Below, one piece after another: positions 35,794 to 49,069 of a stretch of 64,000 nucleotides of DNA. How positions within the stretch are numbered: the first letter of the stretch is position 1; each line of letters begins with the position of its first letter. The notes beneath the pieces are model-generated. The model was given only the letters and a program-made list of their open reading frames with translations. It made no database searches and was not told the DNA's origin. Source of the DNA: Erythrocercus mccallii. Lineage: Eukaryota > Chordata > Aves > Passeriformes > Dicruridae. The position numbers and the translations under genes were made by a program. The stretch lies in assembly GCA_013397435.1 (NCBI GenBank), contig VZRG01000306.1:248001-312000 (forward strand), in the 5' to 3' direction.

Positions 35794-38700
35794 CTGAATA
35801 AACAACAACAATGCATTTGATTTTTGACTTGCTTTTTTTGTGATCATCACGGCCTCAACATCTCAAATGGACACCTGTACATTGATGAAGAACTGTTTTA
35901 GCAAATAGTTAAAATGTAGTAATCCCTTCTGATCACATTCACATTGTTTAATTTATATCAGCTCTTTACACGTCTACATTAACTGCATCGCACCTGCCAT
36001 ACATTAATGTTACATTTAATATTTTTTGGCATAGCTGAGAAGAGACTCAAGCCAAACTCTCTCCCTGGTTAACTAGGTTAGCCATTCACTGCCATGGAAG
36101 AACCCTTTCTTCAGCAGCATTATGTGAAATCTGACACTTCTACCAGCAGGTGTGCTGTGGAACCCTGCCTGGCAGAGCAGCCCAGATGTGCCTCCTGGAC
36201 CCTTTACCAGGTTGTCCCCTTGGGGTATTTCAGCAGCAGCCTCCAGCTCTCTGGAGTGCTTGGGGAGGACCCAGCATTTACCTGCTAGCCTTGCCTTGCA
36301 CGTTGGGCATGATGCAACACTCTGCCTTGTTTAGAGGCAATTTTCATCATAACAGTGCTTAGGCAGAGTGGCCAGTCTTGGAGAGCCTCTCAGTATGTTG
36401 CTGATTTGAAGATTAGTGCCTTAATTCTACCTACAGCATTTTTCAAAGGTTTACTGAAGGCAGCCCTAACTACATGTAAATGTACCTGAATAATTCAATA
36501 TTATGTTTATCCAAAATTAGATAGGAAGGTTACACTGGACAGATAATTGCATGACTTTCTGAAAATTATTTTTTTCTAAAATGTGAGTGCTAGAAATCAG
36601 AATCAGTATGAATAATTTTCCAAGTTAAATTTATGGCATCACTAAATGGCACATCCAGTTGATATTAATTTTCCTATACAGCTGCTAAGTGCTCCTAGTA
36701 CTTTATTCATTATGGAGAGTCCCATCAAATGTTTCAAATGTTTTAGGGTTTTGGTTAAGTAAATGGAAATTTTATAGAGAAGTTCTGATGATTATGAATA
36801 ACTGATATTTTAATTTTGTGTAAGACATTTTGGCTACTAAAAATCTTCTGAAAAGAATTAAATTACTCTTCATAAAATTTGCTTTTAATAAAGTTAAGTA
36901 GACTAATGCAATCTCAAAGAGATAAAACAATTTTACTCTGAACTATTTCAAAATGTTGTTGATCAGGAAATATATGGTAATTTAGTCCATAAACTCTGTA
37001 AGTCTTAGCCACTTCTTTCAAATCAAGGTTATTGACAATAGAAAATTAAGGTTTTCAAACTTAAATTAAAAATATAAATCATGGAATTCAGCATTCTTCT
37101 TGAGTCTAGCCTTTGTCAGGGGTGAAAAAGGAAGGCTCTCACAACAAAAAGGCATTAAAAATACCACAAATGATACTAATTGCTATCATGTACATGGAAT
37201 AAGAGGAGGATGGTGTCATGGAAAAGGAATAAGAAACAGCAAATGTTCAGCACTTGGTATTCTAATACATTTGCTTTGGGTCATATCTATTAAATGTATT
37301 TATTAATGATCTGGAAACTATTTATTAATGATCTGTGAGGTAGAAACTTTGTGTGGCCAACACTAAGTTGCATAGGTTAGCAAACACTGAAAAAGTAAGG
37401 AGCTATATCCAGCAGGTTTAGTTAATCTGGCCAATTGAGCAATCTACCTGCAAATGAAGCCTATTGTGGACACCTTCCAGATAATGCACACTGGAATGAA
37501 GAATTTTAACTGCTACTGAAACCAATTAATCATCATGGACAGCTCAGTGAACATCTCTGTGCACAGGCATGGTCAAAGAGGCAGAAGATGTTAGAGTAGT
37601 TCTATGGGAGAATATTGTTAGGCAGCAGCTGACAGCCTTTGATTTGAATACAGCATTTAATACACATGAAACTTTCTCAGAAGCAGAGTATAATAAAAAG
37701 ACAAAATAACCAAATCAGTGTAATAAAAACCAAGAATCAGAATTCCTATCAGAATGATAGGAACAGTTTTCACAAGGGAGCTGTGAAAAAAATAGTGAAA
37801 GGTTTGGAAAATGACTGACTGTTTCTAATTCTAATATATGCTACATAAGATTATATTTAGAATTACCTCACATAAATTAAGGAATTTGACTGAGGGGCAT
37901 TAGTCAGGTGACTAGCCCCTCCCAGCTCAAAACAGTCAACAGAGACTGACAAGCATTTCCAGAAGGCTCTCAGGCCACTCGGGATGTGCACTGTCCTGGA
38001 AGAAACCCTTTTGCTCCATTAACTACAGAGCAAGCTTTAGTTGTTGCTTCAGTTAAAAGCCTCAGGTTAGATGAGTTGAATCCAGGCCTGAGTAGCCATG
38101 CAATACAAATCGAATATGAATGAATATGAAGTTGCTTTAAAAAGATTTCTCTTTTAACATAACCATTGTGTATGTATAGCCTTAGGTGGCTCATTAAATG
38201 GTCAAAGAAATATTAAATACCATGTCTGAGAAGAGGGCAAGTCCCATCTGTCATGAAACAACACAGGGAAGAAAAGCCAGGACCAATAAACATTAAAACA
38301 TTGTGAGTTTTATGTAAAGTCCTCTGTTAAATAGAACATGCACGTCATTCCTATGGTTTATTGCACTTCAGGTGTGATTCAGACCTTACTTTACCATAAG
38401 TTATTACTAACAGACATAAAACAGGTAGGGAGGAAAAATCTACCTTTTCAGGAGACCCCATATGTTGATGGGACTTATTCTTTCACCCAAAAAGAGGGAG
38501 GGATTTGATTTAGGATGAATCACTTCTCCTTTGGAGCATAATTTTTTTTCAATCTATATCTTAATCTGGCAACCCACATTTACTGAAATCAGAGCAGGTA
38601 TTTTCAGATGATGAACACTGCAGGAGTGTACTCCTTATGCTCAGTCTGAATCTTCGTAACAATTAAATATTTAATATGGACTGAAATTAAAACACCAGTA

Positions 38701-38938
38701 TTTATATTTTTAATGAAAAATAAAAGAAAAATATATTGTTGGAGAGCGTCTCTTTGCCTCTAGCATTCAGTATTTCTCTTGAAATTTTGAGTTACATTCC
38801 TTAAAACTAAATTACTTCCACAATTCACATTCTCATTTGATATTAATATAGAAACACAAAAACCTAAAGCAATCCACTAGTTACAACTCTCACATCTGCA
38901 GTTAACCTATAAGAAAAATTATAACAAGAATTTCCCAC
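35794..38938 (-). other. DLGAP2: DLGAP2 intron, 3.1 kb
   Basis: This intron lies between the exons at 38939 and 35793. Minus-strand borders are gtggga at the donor and ttattcag at the acceptor. It contains a 17-base unit repeated at 37297 and 37319, and otherwise unremarkable AT-rich sequence. No interspersed repeat was recognised. Confidence 0.9.
37297..37335. repeat. 17-bp direct repeat, period 22
   Basis: tatttattaatgatctg occurs at 37297-37313 and again at 37319-37335. Five bases (gaaac) separate the copies. Confidence 0.9.
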
Positions 38939-39086
38939 CTGACTAACACAGCTGGCCTGACTGAGTGTGCTCACTGCTCTCATATAGCTCTGATTCCTTG
39001 AGCGAAACTTTGGGGAATTGTAGTTTGCAGAGGGATCCAGGTTGTGACCCCCAGGCACGTCACTTGCAGTTTGAAGGTAGCTCTGA
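38939..39086 (-). CDS. DLGAP2: DLGAP2 internal coding exon with two Ser-Tyr repeats
   Basis: This 148-base minus-strand exon contributes one base to a split Asn codon and then 49 codons, from QSYLQTASDV to LSQASCVSQ. The acceptor is tttcctttgtag; the donor is gtggga directly after CAG, so the exit phase is 0. It holds two repeats of the GK-binding type. RNQSYMRA fits R-x-x-S-Y-x-x-A exactly. NQSYLQTA at the start is a weaker match, because the Arg and Ala positions are not conserved. SPKFRSRNQSYMRAVSTLSQ is a hallmark of the SAPAP/DLGAP family. The exon length is not a multiple of three on its own, so skipping it would shift the frame. It lies 3.1 kb (genomic) before the next exon and 15 kb after the previous one. 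Confidence 0.95.
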
Positions 39087-40569
39087 CTACAAAGGAAAGA
39101 GGAAGAAAAAAGGAAAGGGTGTAAAACTACAGATGGAATCAATTAGGACACTAAAGACAGTAATTTGTATGAGACAAACAAACCCATGCCCCTGGGTCCA
39201 AATCTTACTCTTTATAAAGCATCATAGATCTGTTGTAGCCAAACGTCTTAGCACAAGCAGAGAATCTGTCTGTGGGTCTGCTACCTAGATGGTATGAAAT
39301 TTTAAGTCTTTGCTCTATTTAAACATCATCAATCCTCCTGGCTGTTAATGTTGAACTTTACTAAAAGATAATGTCTAGGTCAACAGGAGCAAAAAACAGA
39401 GCTAAAGCACAAACAAAAGTAACTAAAAATCTTTCTTCATAGATAAAATCTGCTACTTGTAATCTGATTTTCATCAGTGTTTTAGGCATCAAAAGCCCTT
39501 TTATCTTCAAAGAATTTACATAGTTTTACAAAAGATTAAAATATCCCATGTTCAGCTAAAAAAAATAAATTATTAAGGTGCTCAGAGCAACTGCATGAAG
39601 CTCTAGAAATAGTATTATTACAACATGTTTCCCATTTTACAGGACTGGGACTGTAACACCACACTGACCCTTCTTCAGTATGCTTTCACACCAAGAGTAC
39701 ACTAGTCTTTATGTTTTGTTTTAAATGTATTAATATTCCAGGAAAATAAACAAACCTGAGGAAAGTGCAGTATTTTGCCTTGAATACAAAAAATTAAACT
39801 CTGGTACACCAGAGTTCTCAGAACCTCTGTAAATCAGATTTTAGAACTTTCCCCTGCACATCAGTGCAGAAAAGAATCAAAGTGCCAGATAATATTTGGT
39901 TTCATGTGTCAAAAAGGCAGCTTTTTTATTTATTCCTTAAAGGTAAAGGTAGCTTGAACAAAAACAGTTTCTGGGAAAGTAGATTTGTCCCTGTTGAATG
40001 CCTAATAATAGCCATACAGTTACTTCATGCTGAGCTGTCAGAGTTGGTCAGTCCAGTAGTGTCTGTGACATATGCACAGGCTGTTGGAAATTTCCCTGTG
40101 AAGGGGAAGTTTCCTCTCTGGAAGAACCAGACCACTCAGTGAGTGAGAAAGCCACAGGTTCAACTCCTGTGTTTGTGTTCAACAAAGCACAAACCAGGGT
40201 TTTGTTTCTCAGACTATATTTTTCAAACATTGAGCATGACCACATACTTGAGGAAGAACTCAGCCTTCCTCATGGAGCAGACACAACCTGAGTTTGGATG
40301 TAATCCTTGAGGATCACTCTGGGAGGAATCTCAAACATTTTATCATTGCTTTGCCTAGTAAAGCAGAGTACTGAGAACCATCTCCTCGTGTGACCATGTC
40401 CTTTGTTGTCTGATGTGAGATGATCCAGTATTCCCTCACACCACCAGCTGCAAGAGCAGATGGGATTTAGAGACCTTTATACTTGGGAGGTCTGTTCTCA
40501 GGCATTTCCATGTGTTCTCTCATCTCAGGGTCAAGAGAGACATAGCTTTGCTTCCTCAGGACATCTGCC

Positions 40570-40772
40570 TTAGACTCACAGAATCATTTACTTTGGAAAA
40601 GGCCTCTGAGATCCTTGAACCCAATTGTTAACTGAATGCTGCCAAGCCCACTGCTAAACCACCTCCCTAAGTACCGCATCTACATGTCCTTGGTAAATAC
40701 CCCCAGGGATGGTGGCAGCCAGTTCCAATGTCTGATAATCATTTCAATGAAGAAATTTTTCCTAATAAATTT
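40570..40772 (-). repeat. CR1 LINE fragment, minus orientation
   Basis: The plus strand shows the inverted CR1 end: cacagaatcatttactttgg, then ctgccaagcccactgctaaa, ccaccctccc-like text, cccccagggatggtggcagc and atgaagaaatttttcctaat. So the element reads on the minus strand. It stops abruptly where an oppositely oriented piece begins. Confidence 0.85.
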
Positions 40773-40812
40773 GCTGGAGCATATCCAAAGAAGAGCAACA
40801 GAGATGGTGAAG
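40773..40812 (+). repeat. Short CR1 piece in opposite orientation
   Basis: ctggagcatatccaaagaag followed by agcaacagagatggtga reads like an internal CR1 segment on the plus strand. It abuts a minus-oriented CR1, so the two may form an inverted junction (twin-priming or separate insertion). Confidence 0.6.
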
Positions 40813-41303
40813 CAAAAAAAGATAAGTTTTGTTTTCATCTTTGTTCAAGGCAGGTGTTCATTCAAAATCCTAAGACATTTCCCTGGAGAAAAAACCAATT
40901 AATTTCTTCCTGTCTATTCAGTTCCTTCTATGGAATGTCTCTGTAACCTCATGCCAGAGATAAACTATGTAGAAACTATGCTATAACTGCTAAAACCAAA
41001 ATGAAAATGTATGAGATTATTGCAGGCATGTGCTCAGAGGTTAATTAAGTCATTACAGTCAAAGTGATTCTGTGGTTAAGATAACAGGCTGATAGTGGAT
41101 CCAATTTGGTTCTGGATGATAAAAACAAGAGAATTTTTTTTTGTTCCCATAGGTATGAAGACAAATATAATAGATTAGGTGAAGTGGTGTAAAGCCTCAC
41201 TATCCACATTTAGTTACTGGATGTAACTTTCTTTCGTCTACAAATTGTCTGATGACTGACTGCTCTGTGTCATTCTGATTTTTGCATATGCTCTACGTAC
41301 TCA

Positions 41304-41815
41304 TGGGATCACAGAATGGCTTGTGTTGGAAGGGGATCTTAAAGATCATGTAGTTCCAATCCCCTGCCAAGGGCAAGGACATCTCCCACTAGACCACACT
41401 GCTCAAAGCTCCACCCAACATGGCCCTGAACACATACAGCTTCTCTGGGCAGCCTGTGCCAGTTCCTCACCACTCACCGTAAAGAATTTCTTCCTAAGAT
41501 TTAATCTAAATCTCTAAATTCAAAATGGATCACCCCTTGTCCTATCACTACCTGCCCAGGTAAAACATCACTCTTCCTCTTCTTTCAAATCCCTGTTTAG
41601 GTACTGGAAGGTTGCAAAGGTGCCTTCTCTTCTTCAGGGGGAACATCCCCAGATTTCTCAGCCTGTCTCCACAGGACAGGTGCTCCAGCCATCTGATCAT
41701 TTTGGCTTCCTGTGGACCTGGTCTAAGGGGTCCACATATTTCTTGTGCTGAGGACTCCTGACATGGACCTACTGTTCCAGGTGGGCTCTCATGAGGGCAG
41801 AGAGACTTTTAATCT
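41304..41815 (-). repeat. CR1 LINE 3' portion, minus orientation (about 510 bp)
   Basis: This is one of the two longest CR1 copies in the window. The plus strand begins atcacagaatggcttgtgtt and proceeds through gatcttaaagatcatgtagt, cttctctgggcagcctgtgc and agaatttcttcctaagattt to cttgtgctgaggactcctga. This is the inverted order of a CR1 3' end. Open frames across it are by-products of the repeat. Confidence 0.9.
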
Positions 41816-44800
41816 GTCTGGTATTGTCAATAATGTCTTTGATGTTGTTACATTAGTATTTTTCAAAACAAATAAGTTCCTCCTGGATGTCTGCTTGTCA
41901 TCATCAAGTGGCAAAATCTAGATTCTGAGTTCATAAAGAGTTTGTTAAAGAGGTGTTGGAGATTTCATTAAAATATGGGCCACAAAAAGAAAAGATAGAA
42001 GGAATAGAATCAATAGAATTAATAGAAACTATTGTATGAAACAATTAATTTAAACCTGATCCTAAGAAGTGTCCCCTTTGCTAAATAATGCTTAACAACC
42101 TAGTATTTAATTAATCACATTCTGGTTTCTTCTTTGGTATTGCTGTCATTAAATACCATCAACAAATTTTATAGCAATAATTTCTTACAGAAAGAAGCCC
42201 AGTATTCCATAGTACTTCTAAGCAGCTGAGTTTTGATGAATGAGTTTGGATATTACCTGATAGTTAAATAATTTTTCATTTATCAGAGGAGATTAATTGA
42301 TCCATGGAACTGTAGCAAAGTAAAAGAAATGTTACATATAAAAGTTATAAAAGGCTAAAAAGCAATTTTCCACTCATTTGATTAACACTTTGAAATTTCC
42401 CTGATAAATAGAAGTTATTAGTTTTTATTTCTAAGGTATAATCTCAAAGTTATCCTCTAGGATAAATGTGTCGATGCACAGTGAAAATTATGACCTTGCT
42501 ATAAACATGATCCAGAAGTGAAATCCCAGATTTACATGGGGAAGCTGCTCTCAGATGTCATGATCTGTTGCTCAAGGAAGTCTCATGCTTGTCAACAATG
42601 CTAGAAAGCACAATCATCTGGCCATTTAAATGCTGACTTTTTAATGACATCCACTCTATTTATAAGCTTAGGAACAAAATTCTCAACCCTCATTTCCAAA
42701 ATATCAAAGTTCTTTTACTTTGAAAAAAGACAATCATTTTCTTCTATGTTCTTTAGCAGTATAGATGATCTTATATCTCAGCTGATCACTGCAGAAAGGC
42801 AAGACAAGCATGTGCAAATGAGATGTTTTAGCAGATCATCTCCAGTACCATTAAACAAATATACACAGTAATATCAAAGAGGTGGGTCTAAAAATTGGTA
42901 ATATGGAAAAGGAGGAATACGGTGAGACTAATAGGAAAAATTAAATTAGTATGTCTGCTCTCTTGCCTCTTGCTTTTCTGAGTAGACTAGATTTTAGGAA
43001 GAGATGTCCTTTAAAAGCTTTTCTGCCCCCAAGGGTTACTTTCCATTTTCCACTGGTTTCAGAAGAAGTTCATGGCAGCCAGGCAGAGGTCTTAAATTTA
43101 ATGAGAAATATCTTAGCTGAAAGAAAGGCTCGAGCCTCTAGAAATTCTGGGGGGAAAAGCACTTCCATGTAATTACCTTGCAGCTGTTGAGAACCTCTAC
43201 TTTAAAAGTGAAGGACTCTCAGTGAAGATAGCTAAATTTACAACAGTGCATTCAGCACTCAGACAATTGCCTGAGTGTGTTCGGGGAGGAAAAATATTGT
43301 ATTATAACCAGAAAAAGTGAGCTATAGCATGACATGCTTATTTGGGACAGTACAACTGATAGCTTGCCTGATAGCATAGCTGAGAAAGATTGTCATCCTG
43401 GTACAGAGTGAATGGCAGTGAGGTTAGTCTGCATGTTCCAACAAAAAATAGATCAAGAATAAGGGAGAGACAGAAGTCCAAAAGCAGTCCTAAGCAGTTC
43501 CTAAGAGTCTTGCATTAGTCTCCATTTTCTTGCATTTCTCTAAACTGCAAAAATTCGAGCTTCTGTATCCAAACTTCATGTGCTTGATGCTCCTACTTCC
43601 CCCAGGCTCAGAACACCCATTTACCAAAACCCCCATGGACAGCTCTTTTTCATTCTTGACCCACCCAGATCCTAATCCCTACTGCTCCCTCTTTAAGTCT
43701 CAGCTCACAGTTTCCTGTTCAAGATCTTCTAAAACATCCCCCAGAAGTCAGCATTATCCTCTGTTCTCTGCAGATTTCAGAAGTACTCCTAACACCTCTA
43801 TTTGCCATCAAAGTCCTGCTCAACCTACGACAGCCACCTATCCCACCCCCTCACTTAGGAGGCTACCACTAACCTAAAATGTCTTTGACTTCTTGTGCAA
43901 ACTAATTGTTCTTGCCCACACTTCATCAAGAATAAAATTTAAGAACAGAATGGAGGGAAATAATTGCAGAAAAATACCTGTTACTTCAATCTTACAATAA
44001 GCAACAAGATGTGCTAAAAAAACCCAAACCCAAAGAAACAAAAAGGATTACTTTTTAAAGTTCTTTTGACTCCAACACCTCAATTTAATATTTGTACTTT
44101 TCCTTATCTTGTAGTCATCTTTAACAAGACATATATCAAAAATGTAGAAAGATAAGTTTTCGTGTACTGCAATCCAAAAGCACCACATAAGGTTTGTGAA
44201 TAGATTTCAGGAGATGGAAAAGGATGTCTATATCTCCTTATCTTTTCCTAACTTAGGCATTTCTAACAGAAGATTTGGAAAACCAGAGAGCTATTTAGAA
44301 CATGTTTTAATGAAAGGAATAATAATGCAAGCTAATCCAATAGCTGCAATAACACACTAACTAATGATGAGGGAAGGGGATTAACTACATTATCTAATGA
44401 TAACAAAAAGACTGTCCTCACCTTCAGCAATCTAATATTTAACCTTCTATTTCCTTTTATATTAATGGTGTATTTATTAAAGGAGTAAGACACTTTATAA
44501 AAAACAGAAAGCTAACATTATTTCATATTTTTCCCTGAATTCTATTGCTTTATATAATTTTAGGAAAGTTTATGGGACCATGGACAGTGTCTGAAGTGAT
44601 ACTTCATAGTCAGTCATAGTCAGCACAGTGACTTCATATACGGCGCTGGGGGATTTAAAGCATTCCCACTGCAATGTGTGCCACAGCACCTCACACTACT
44701 CAGTCAAAATCTATAACTTTGTGTATCACTTGGCTCATCATTTGTCATCACTGAGATCAGATGCTGATGAACACCCAGGATGGTTTGTGGAATGTTTCCT

Positions 44801-45039
44801 GAAGTTTCTTGGCACGGTTGCATGATGAATTTTGCTGTGAGCTAGATTTACAACATACAGTGCTGTGTCAGAACTTACACAAACATTGCATGTTTTGCAG
44901 AAGACAAATCGTTTTGTCATTTGGTGAAAAGATATGCATGGTAACAATATTGTTTCACTTTTAGGACAGCTTGAAATGCCAGAATTAGAAAATGGCATGG
45001 TTTTACATCTTATAGCTAGTCCAGGGTCAAAACAACACA

Positions 45040-45580
45040 AAAAAATCACAAAATCACAGAATCAAGGAGGTTGGAAAAAACCTCTGAGATCATCAAGGTC
45101 CTATGACCTAACACCACCTTGTCAATTGGATCATGGAACTGAGTGTCATGTCAGTCATCTTAAACACCTCCAGGGATGCTGACTTCATCACCTTCCTGGG
45201 CAGCCCATTCCAATGCCCAATCACTTCTGTGAAGAACTTCTTCCTAATGCCCAATGAAAACCTCCTCTGGCGCAGCTTAAGACTGTGTCCTCTTGTCCTG
45301 TGTGTCACCCGTTGCCTGCAAGAAGATGCTGACCTCTGCCTGGCTACAGCCTTCTTTCGGGCAGCTGCAGACAGTGATAAAGTCTCCCCTGAGCCTTTTT
45401 ACCTCCAGGCTAAACAATGACAGCTCTCTCAGCTGCTCCTCACAGGACTTGTGTTCCAGACCCTTCACCAGCCTGGACATGCTCTAGCACCTCAGTGTCC
45501 TTCTTGAAATGAGGGTCTCAAAACTAGATACAGGAATTGAAGTGTGGCATCACCAGTGCCGATGTGGTTTAACCCACTAC
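45040..45580 (-). repeat. CR1 LINE 3' portion, minus orientation (about 540 bp)
   Basis: The plus strand runs from caaaatcacagaatcaagga through aaacacctccagggatgctg, cttcctgggcagcccattcc, agtctcccctgagccttttt and acctccaggctaaacaatga to cagacccttcaccagcctgg and beyond. This is a well-preserved CR1 3' end in antisense. Its 95-codon plus-strand frame (45133-45420) is antisense repeat sequence, not a gene. Confidence 0.93.
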
Positions 45581-48500
45581 AGCTGAGTACAGAAGCTAGA
45601 AGCCCCCTAAGTTCTTCCTACAAATTTTAATTCCTGAGCAGCAATACTTGACAGCCAAGACAACCCCAGGGGGATAATGGACTATTATAACTCCTGAGAA
45701 AGGAATTTCTCAGTCAGACTGGTTTTGGGTTTTTTTCTCTCTTCATTTTCTAATAAGTGATTGAAATCACATTGTCATAAACCTAATACTATTGTCTAAA
45801 ACAGTATGATTGTCATGCCAGCAATATACTTGCCAAGGTCATTCCTTGATCTACTCACACTCAAAATAGTGATCACTCTCCAGAGTACCTCTTCTCTGTC
45901 AAATGTTCAGCCATCAGTGTACCCTGGGTCAAGAAGGCACTGAAAGTGAATTAACATCTTCTGAGGCCTCTAAAAGTTGCAGCAAGAAGGTCACCTTCTG
46001 ACTCTGAATGGGTTTATCAGGTTTATTCAGGGAGCATCCAATATAAAGAAAGTCCATGTTCCATCAAATTAATTTTTGGAATTGCCATTTTCTAAAATCA
46101 TACCTTTTTATTTTCATGATCATGCCTGCATTTGTGCAAAAATGCAAGGATGAATGGGAACATTAAAGAAAGTACAATCGCTTCTGTTCAAATCAGTATA
46201 TGCAATTCAGAAGTATCTTTCTGGGACAAAAAGACAAAATTCATAAAAGAATTCATCTTGGGTGCCTAAAAGGGAGGTGCATTAGAATTATCAAAGTAGC
46301 AGCAGTTATCAAAACCCATTTTATTGAGAGATTTGCATTTCAATGGATATTAATTTCTCTATCTGGATCTATCTTAACTATGTCTTTCTAGATACATGAA
46401 ATAACTCATTGACCAGAATCTAATGATTAAGCTTAGACAGCAGAGCCATTGTATAGCAGCTGCGAGTCACACTGTATCTCCATGGAGCCCTGCTGGAGTC
46501 AATAGAGCTCTGCAAAGGGGCCCAGATGTGCCTGCATGCAGCCCATTGGAGAACCCAGAGTGCAGGCATTTAGTCTGATTCTCCCTTTCAAATAGCATAT
46601 TTAGCTTGGCTCTTTAGAAAACCAAAAGTGCACATAAATCTCATAAATTTATCTGTAGCAAAGAATTCCTGTTCTAATATTTGCCAGTCTGAAGCGTCTC
46701 TTTGATCACTGGTAGATAGGAGAATTTAGGCCAAATGAAATTATTATTTAGATGCCTAGATAGTTCATCATTGACCTATACCTTTTTTAAAACTGTGCCT
46801 GAAAGATATTGAACATTTGATTTATTACAGAAATATGCCAGGAAAGAGGTGGAGACTGCTGTTTCCACCTTTATGAAATGCCTACTAATCACTGGTAGGA
46901 GAGAACTCTTACTGTCAGTAAGTGTTTGGGATTTGGTACAACATGAATCAGAAGAGAATAAGAGGAAATCATCAGAATCGTTAAACAGTCTGGTGGTTTG
47001 ATCACTCCTTGCAAAGATAGAGAGGATGTAGGCTCAATCAAGCCTGTATTCCAAATCACTCAAATGTGCATGTAATAATAAAAAGTAGGATATGAGAAAT
47101 CTAAACTTGAAACTTTCTAAAAGGTGACAGATTTACACGTATAGCTAATCTATAGCTAATCCTAAAAGTCTTGTTCCAGTACAATACTTTGAGTTTGCCC
47201 TGCCAAGCACGCAACAAGCTGGTCAGCGTCAACAAAATTCAGGCAGATGCTATGGCAAAAAACTTAAAGGGCATTTAAAGCATCATGTAGCATTTCAGCA
47301 AATGGGTCTATGGATCTAAGCAGAACTCAAATATTGGATGTATGTTCCTAAACCCATTTGTGGAATTGAAATATTCATTAATTCCTTCAGGAAGCTATCT
47401 CACTTTTCTTTTCTTTTTGCTTTTGGTGCATATACATGTACACATGCAAAAAATCCTAATTGGGTAGAACAAGTGTAGACAATGGGCTATCAGGACTCAT
47501 TAAATCATCTGACATGAGGTTAATTTAAACACACATGTAAGTCCATTAAAACTAGTAGATCTAAAGAAAATAAGTGACCTTCATGCTGAAGTTGAAGCTA
47601 TTAATGAGACTATGGAATTTCTGGAGAAGTAATTGAGTAGAATTGGGAAAAGTGACTATAAATATATATAAAATTTCTGGGTTTTTAACCAAAAGCATCT
47701 TAATTTACAAATCCTTCCCTGAAGGAGTGTTTCTGTACACATACTTTATAGCCTTATTTAGTTTTTATTGAAAACTAAAAAAAAATGAGAAAATCAGCTT
47801 TTGATCCTTTTCAAATGAAAAGTAAAACTAACATATTTGTTGGAAGCAGGAATAAATAGACATCAAAAACCAGAAGCATTTTCCCTTTGATATCATTATT
47901 TGTTATATCGGCCTGAATCTTAGTGCATTTTCACCACAATTCATCGTATAATTGCATTTTTCTGAGAAAAGCCTGCTTTATTACTGAAAAGACTCTGGAC
48001 TTTATTTAGAGCCTTAGGATCCCCTTTCCATCCCTAATCCAGGGTAATACGTTTCAGACCTACAACATAAAGCTGATATTTACTAAAATGAGGAGGAGAT
48101 CTGGGCTCTCTGTGTTTCACACTATGCTACTTCTCAGAGAACAAGATGCCTAATACTGCTTAAGAGCATTTGCTATTATTCTTCAAAGGAAGAAAAGATG
48201 GGGATGTCTTTTGACCCCACAAAAGATGTTTCCTAGGTAGCCAGATGACTCTCTGCCCTTCATCAGCATTCCCTCTTAACCCTGCAGCCTAATCTAAGCC
48301 AGATCTTATTGACTGCAGCAGAGACTATCACCATGCCAGTGGCCCTCTGATTACATTATTAGTTGATAAGGCTTTGTAATTAGCCCTCAAATTCTCCTCA
48401 GTAAATCTCCAATTTCACTCCTCAGAGACTCTGAGTAGATGCTACTACACTATAGGGCCTCAGAAAGCCACTAATGAAGTGTGTAATGAGGCTTTTTAGA

Positions 48501-49048
48501 GTCAGAAAATTGAGGGAAAAAACACCCAAAGATAAATAAAAAGCATATAAAAGATGAGGGTTCCTTTTCTAGTGATTTTCCTCATCTCTTCTATTAGGAA
48601 TATTACTCAGGAGTAGCTTCAAAACCATTCCTAATTTAAAATGTAGAAGATTTACTGGCAAAATGAAGTTTACCCTAAAAATTAAAAAAGGCTTGGATCA
48701 CTGGTGCACAGCAATGGCTAATGTTGAAAGAGGACATTAATTTCTCTAGCAAGGATGGTGTGCTTTAACTCCCAATCTGTGACATTTTTGCAGCACACCC
48801 ACTCCCCCACATGTGCACATTTTCTGTGTACAGTTGCTAAGGGGTGTGTTTTAGGAGAAATACCCACAAATATGTTTGGCGCCAAAAAATAATGGAGTCT
48901 GCACTGTCCTGGGCAAAGCTGGATGAAAACCCGCAGGGCTGGTCTTATGCATTGTTTCCAAACTTCTCTTTTGGTTTTCACTTTCTCATGTTGTAAGCAT
49001 GTTATGGTTAGCACAAATGATTGTGGGATGGGTGTTTTTTTGGTTTTC

Positions 49049-49069
49049 TTTTTTTTTTTTTTTTTTTTT
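49049..49069 (+). repeat. Poly-T tract (21 T)
   Basis: A run of T on the plus strand reads as poly(A) on the minus strand. It could be the tail of a minus-oriented retroinsertion, but no source gene is recognisable in the bases to its right. An apparent lysine-rich minus-strand frame comes only from this tract. Confidence 0.9.

Noticed and set aside
35794..35850. Possible translation start upstream of MSEAEVNGQF
   Set aside because: A good acceptor (ttattcag) lies directly before the ATG and the preceding exon at 38939 joins in phase 0. The Met is internal to the family sequence.
40130..40210. A functional tRNA gene
   Set aside because: Only the T-arm is convincing. The acceptor stem, D-arm and anticodon arm do not form.
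43530..43877. 115-codon Pro/Ser-rich plus-strand frame
   Set aside because: It arises from a C/T-rich stretch, has low-complexity composition and no family resemblance or splice context.
45133..45420. 95-codon frame that looks Cys-rich
   Set aside because: It is antisense to a CR1 3' end; similar frames appear in many inverted CR1 copies.
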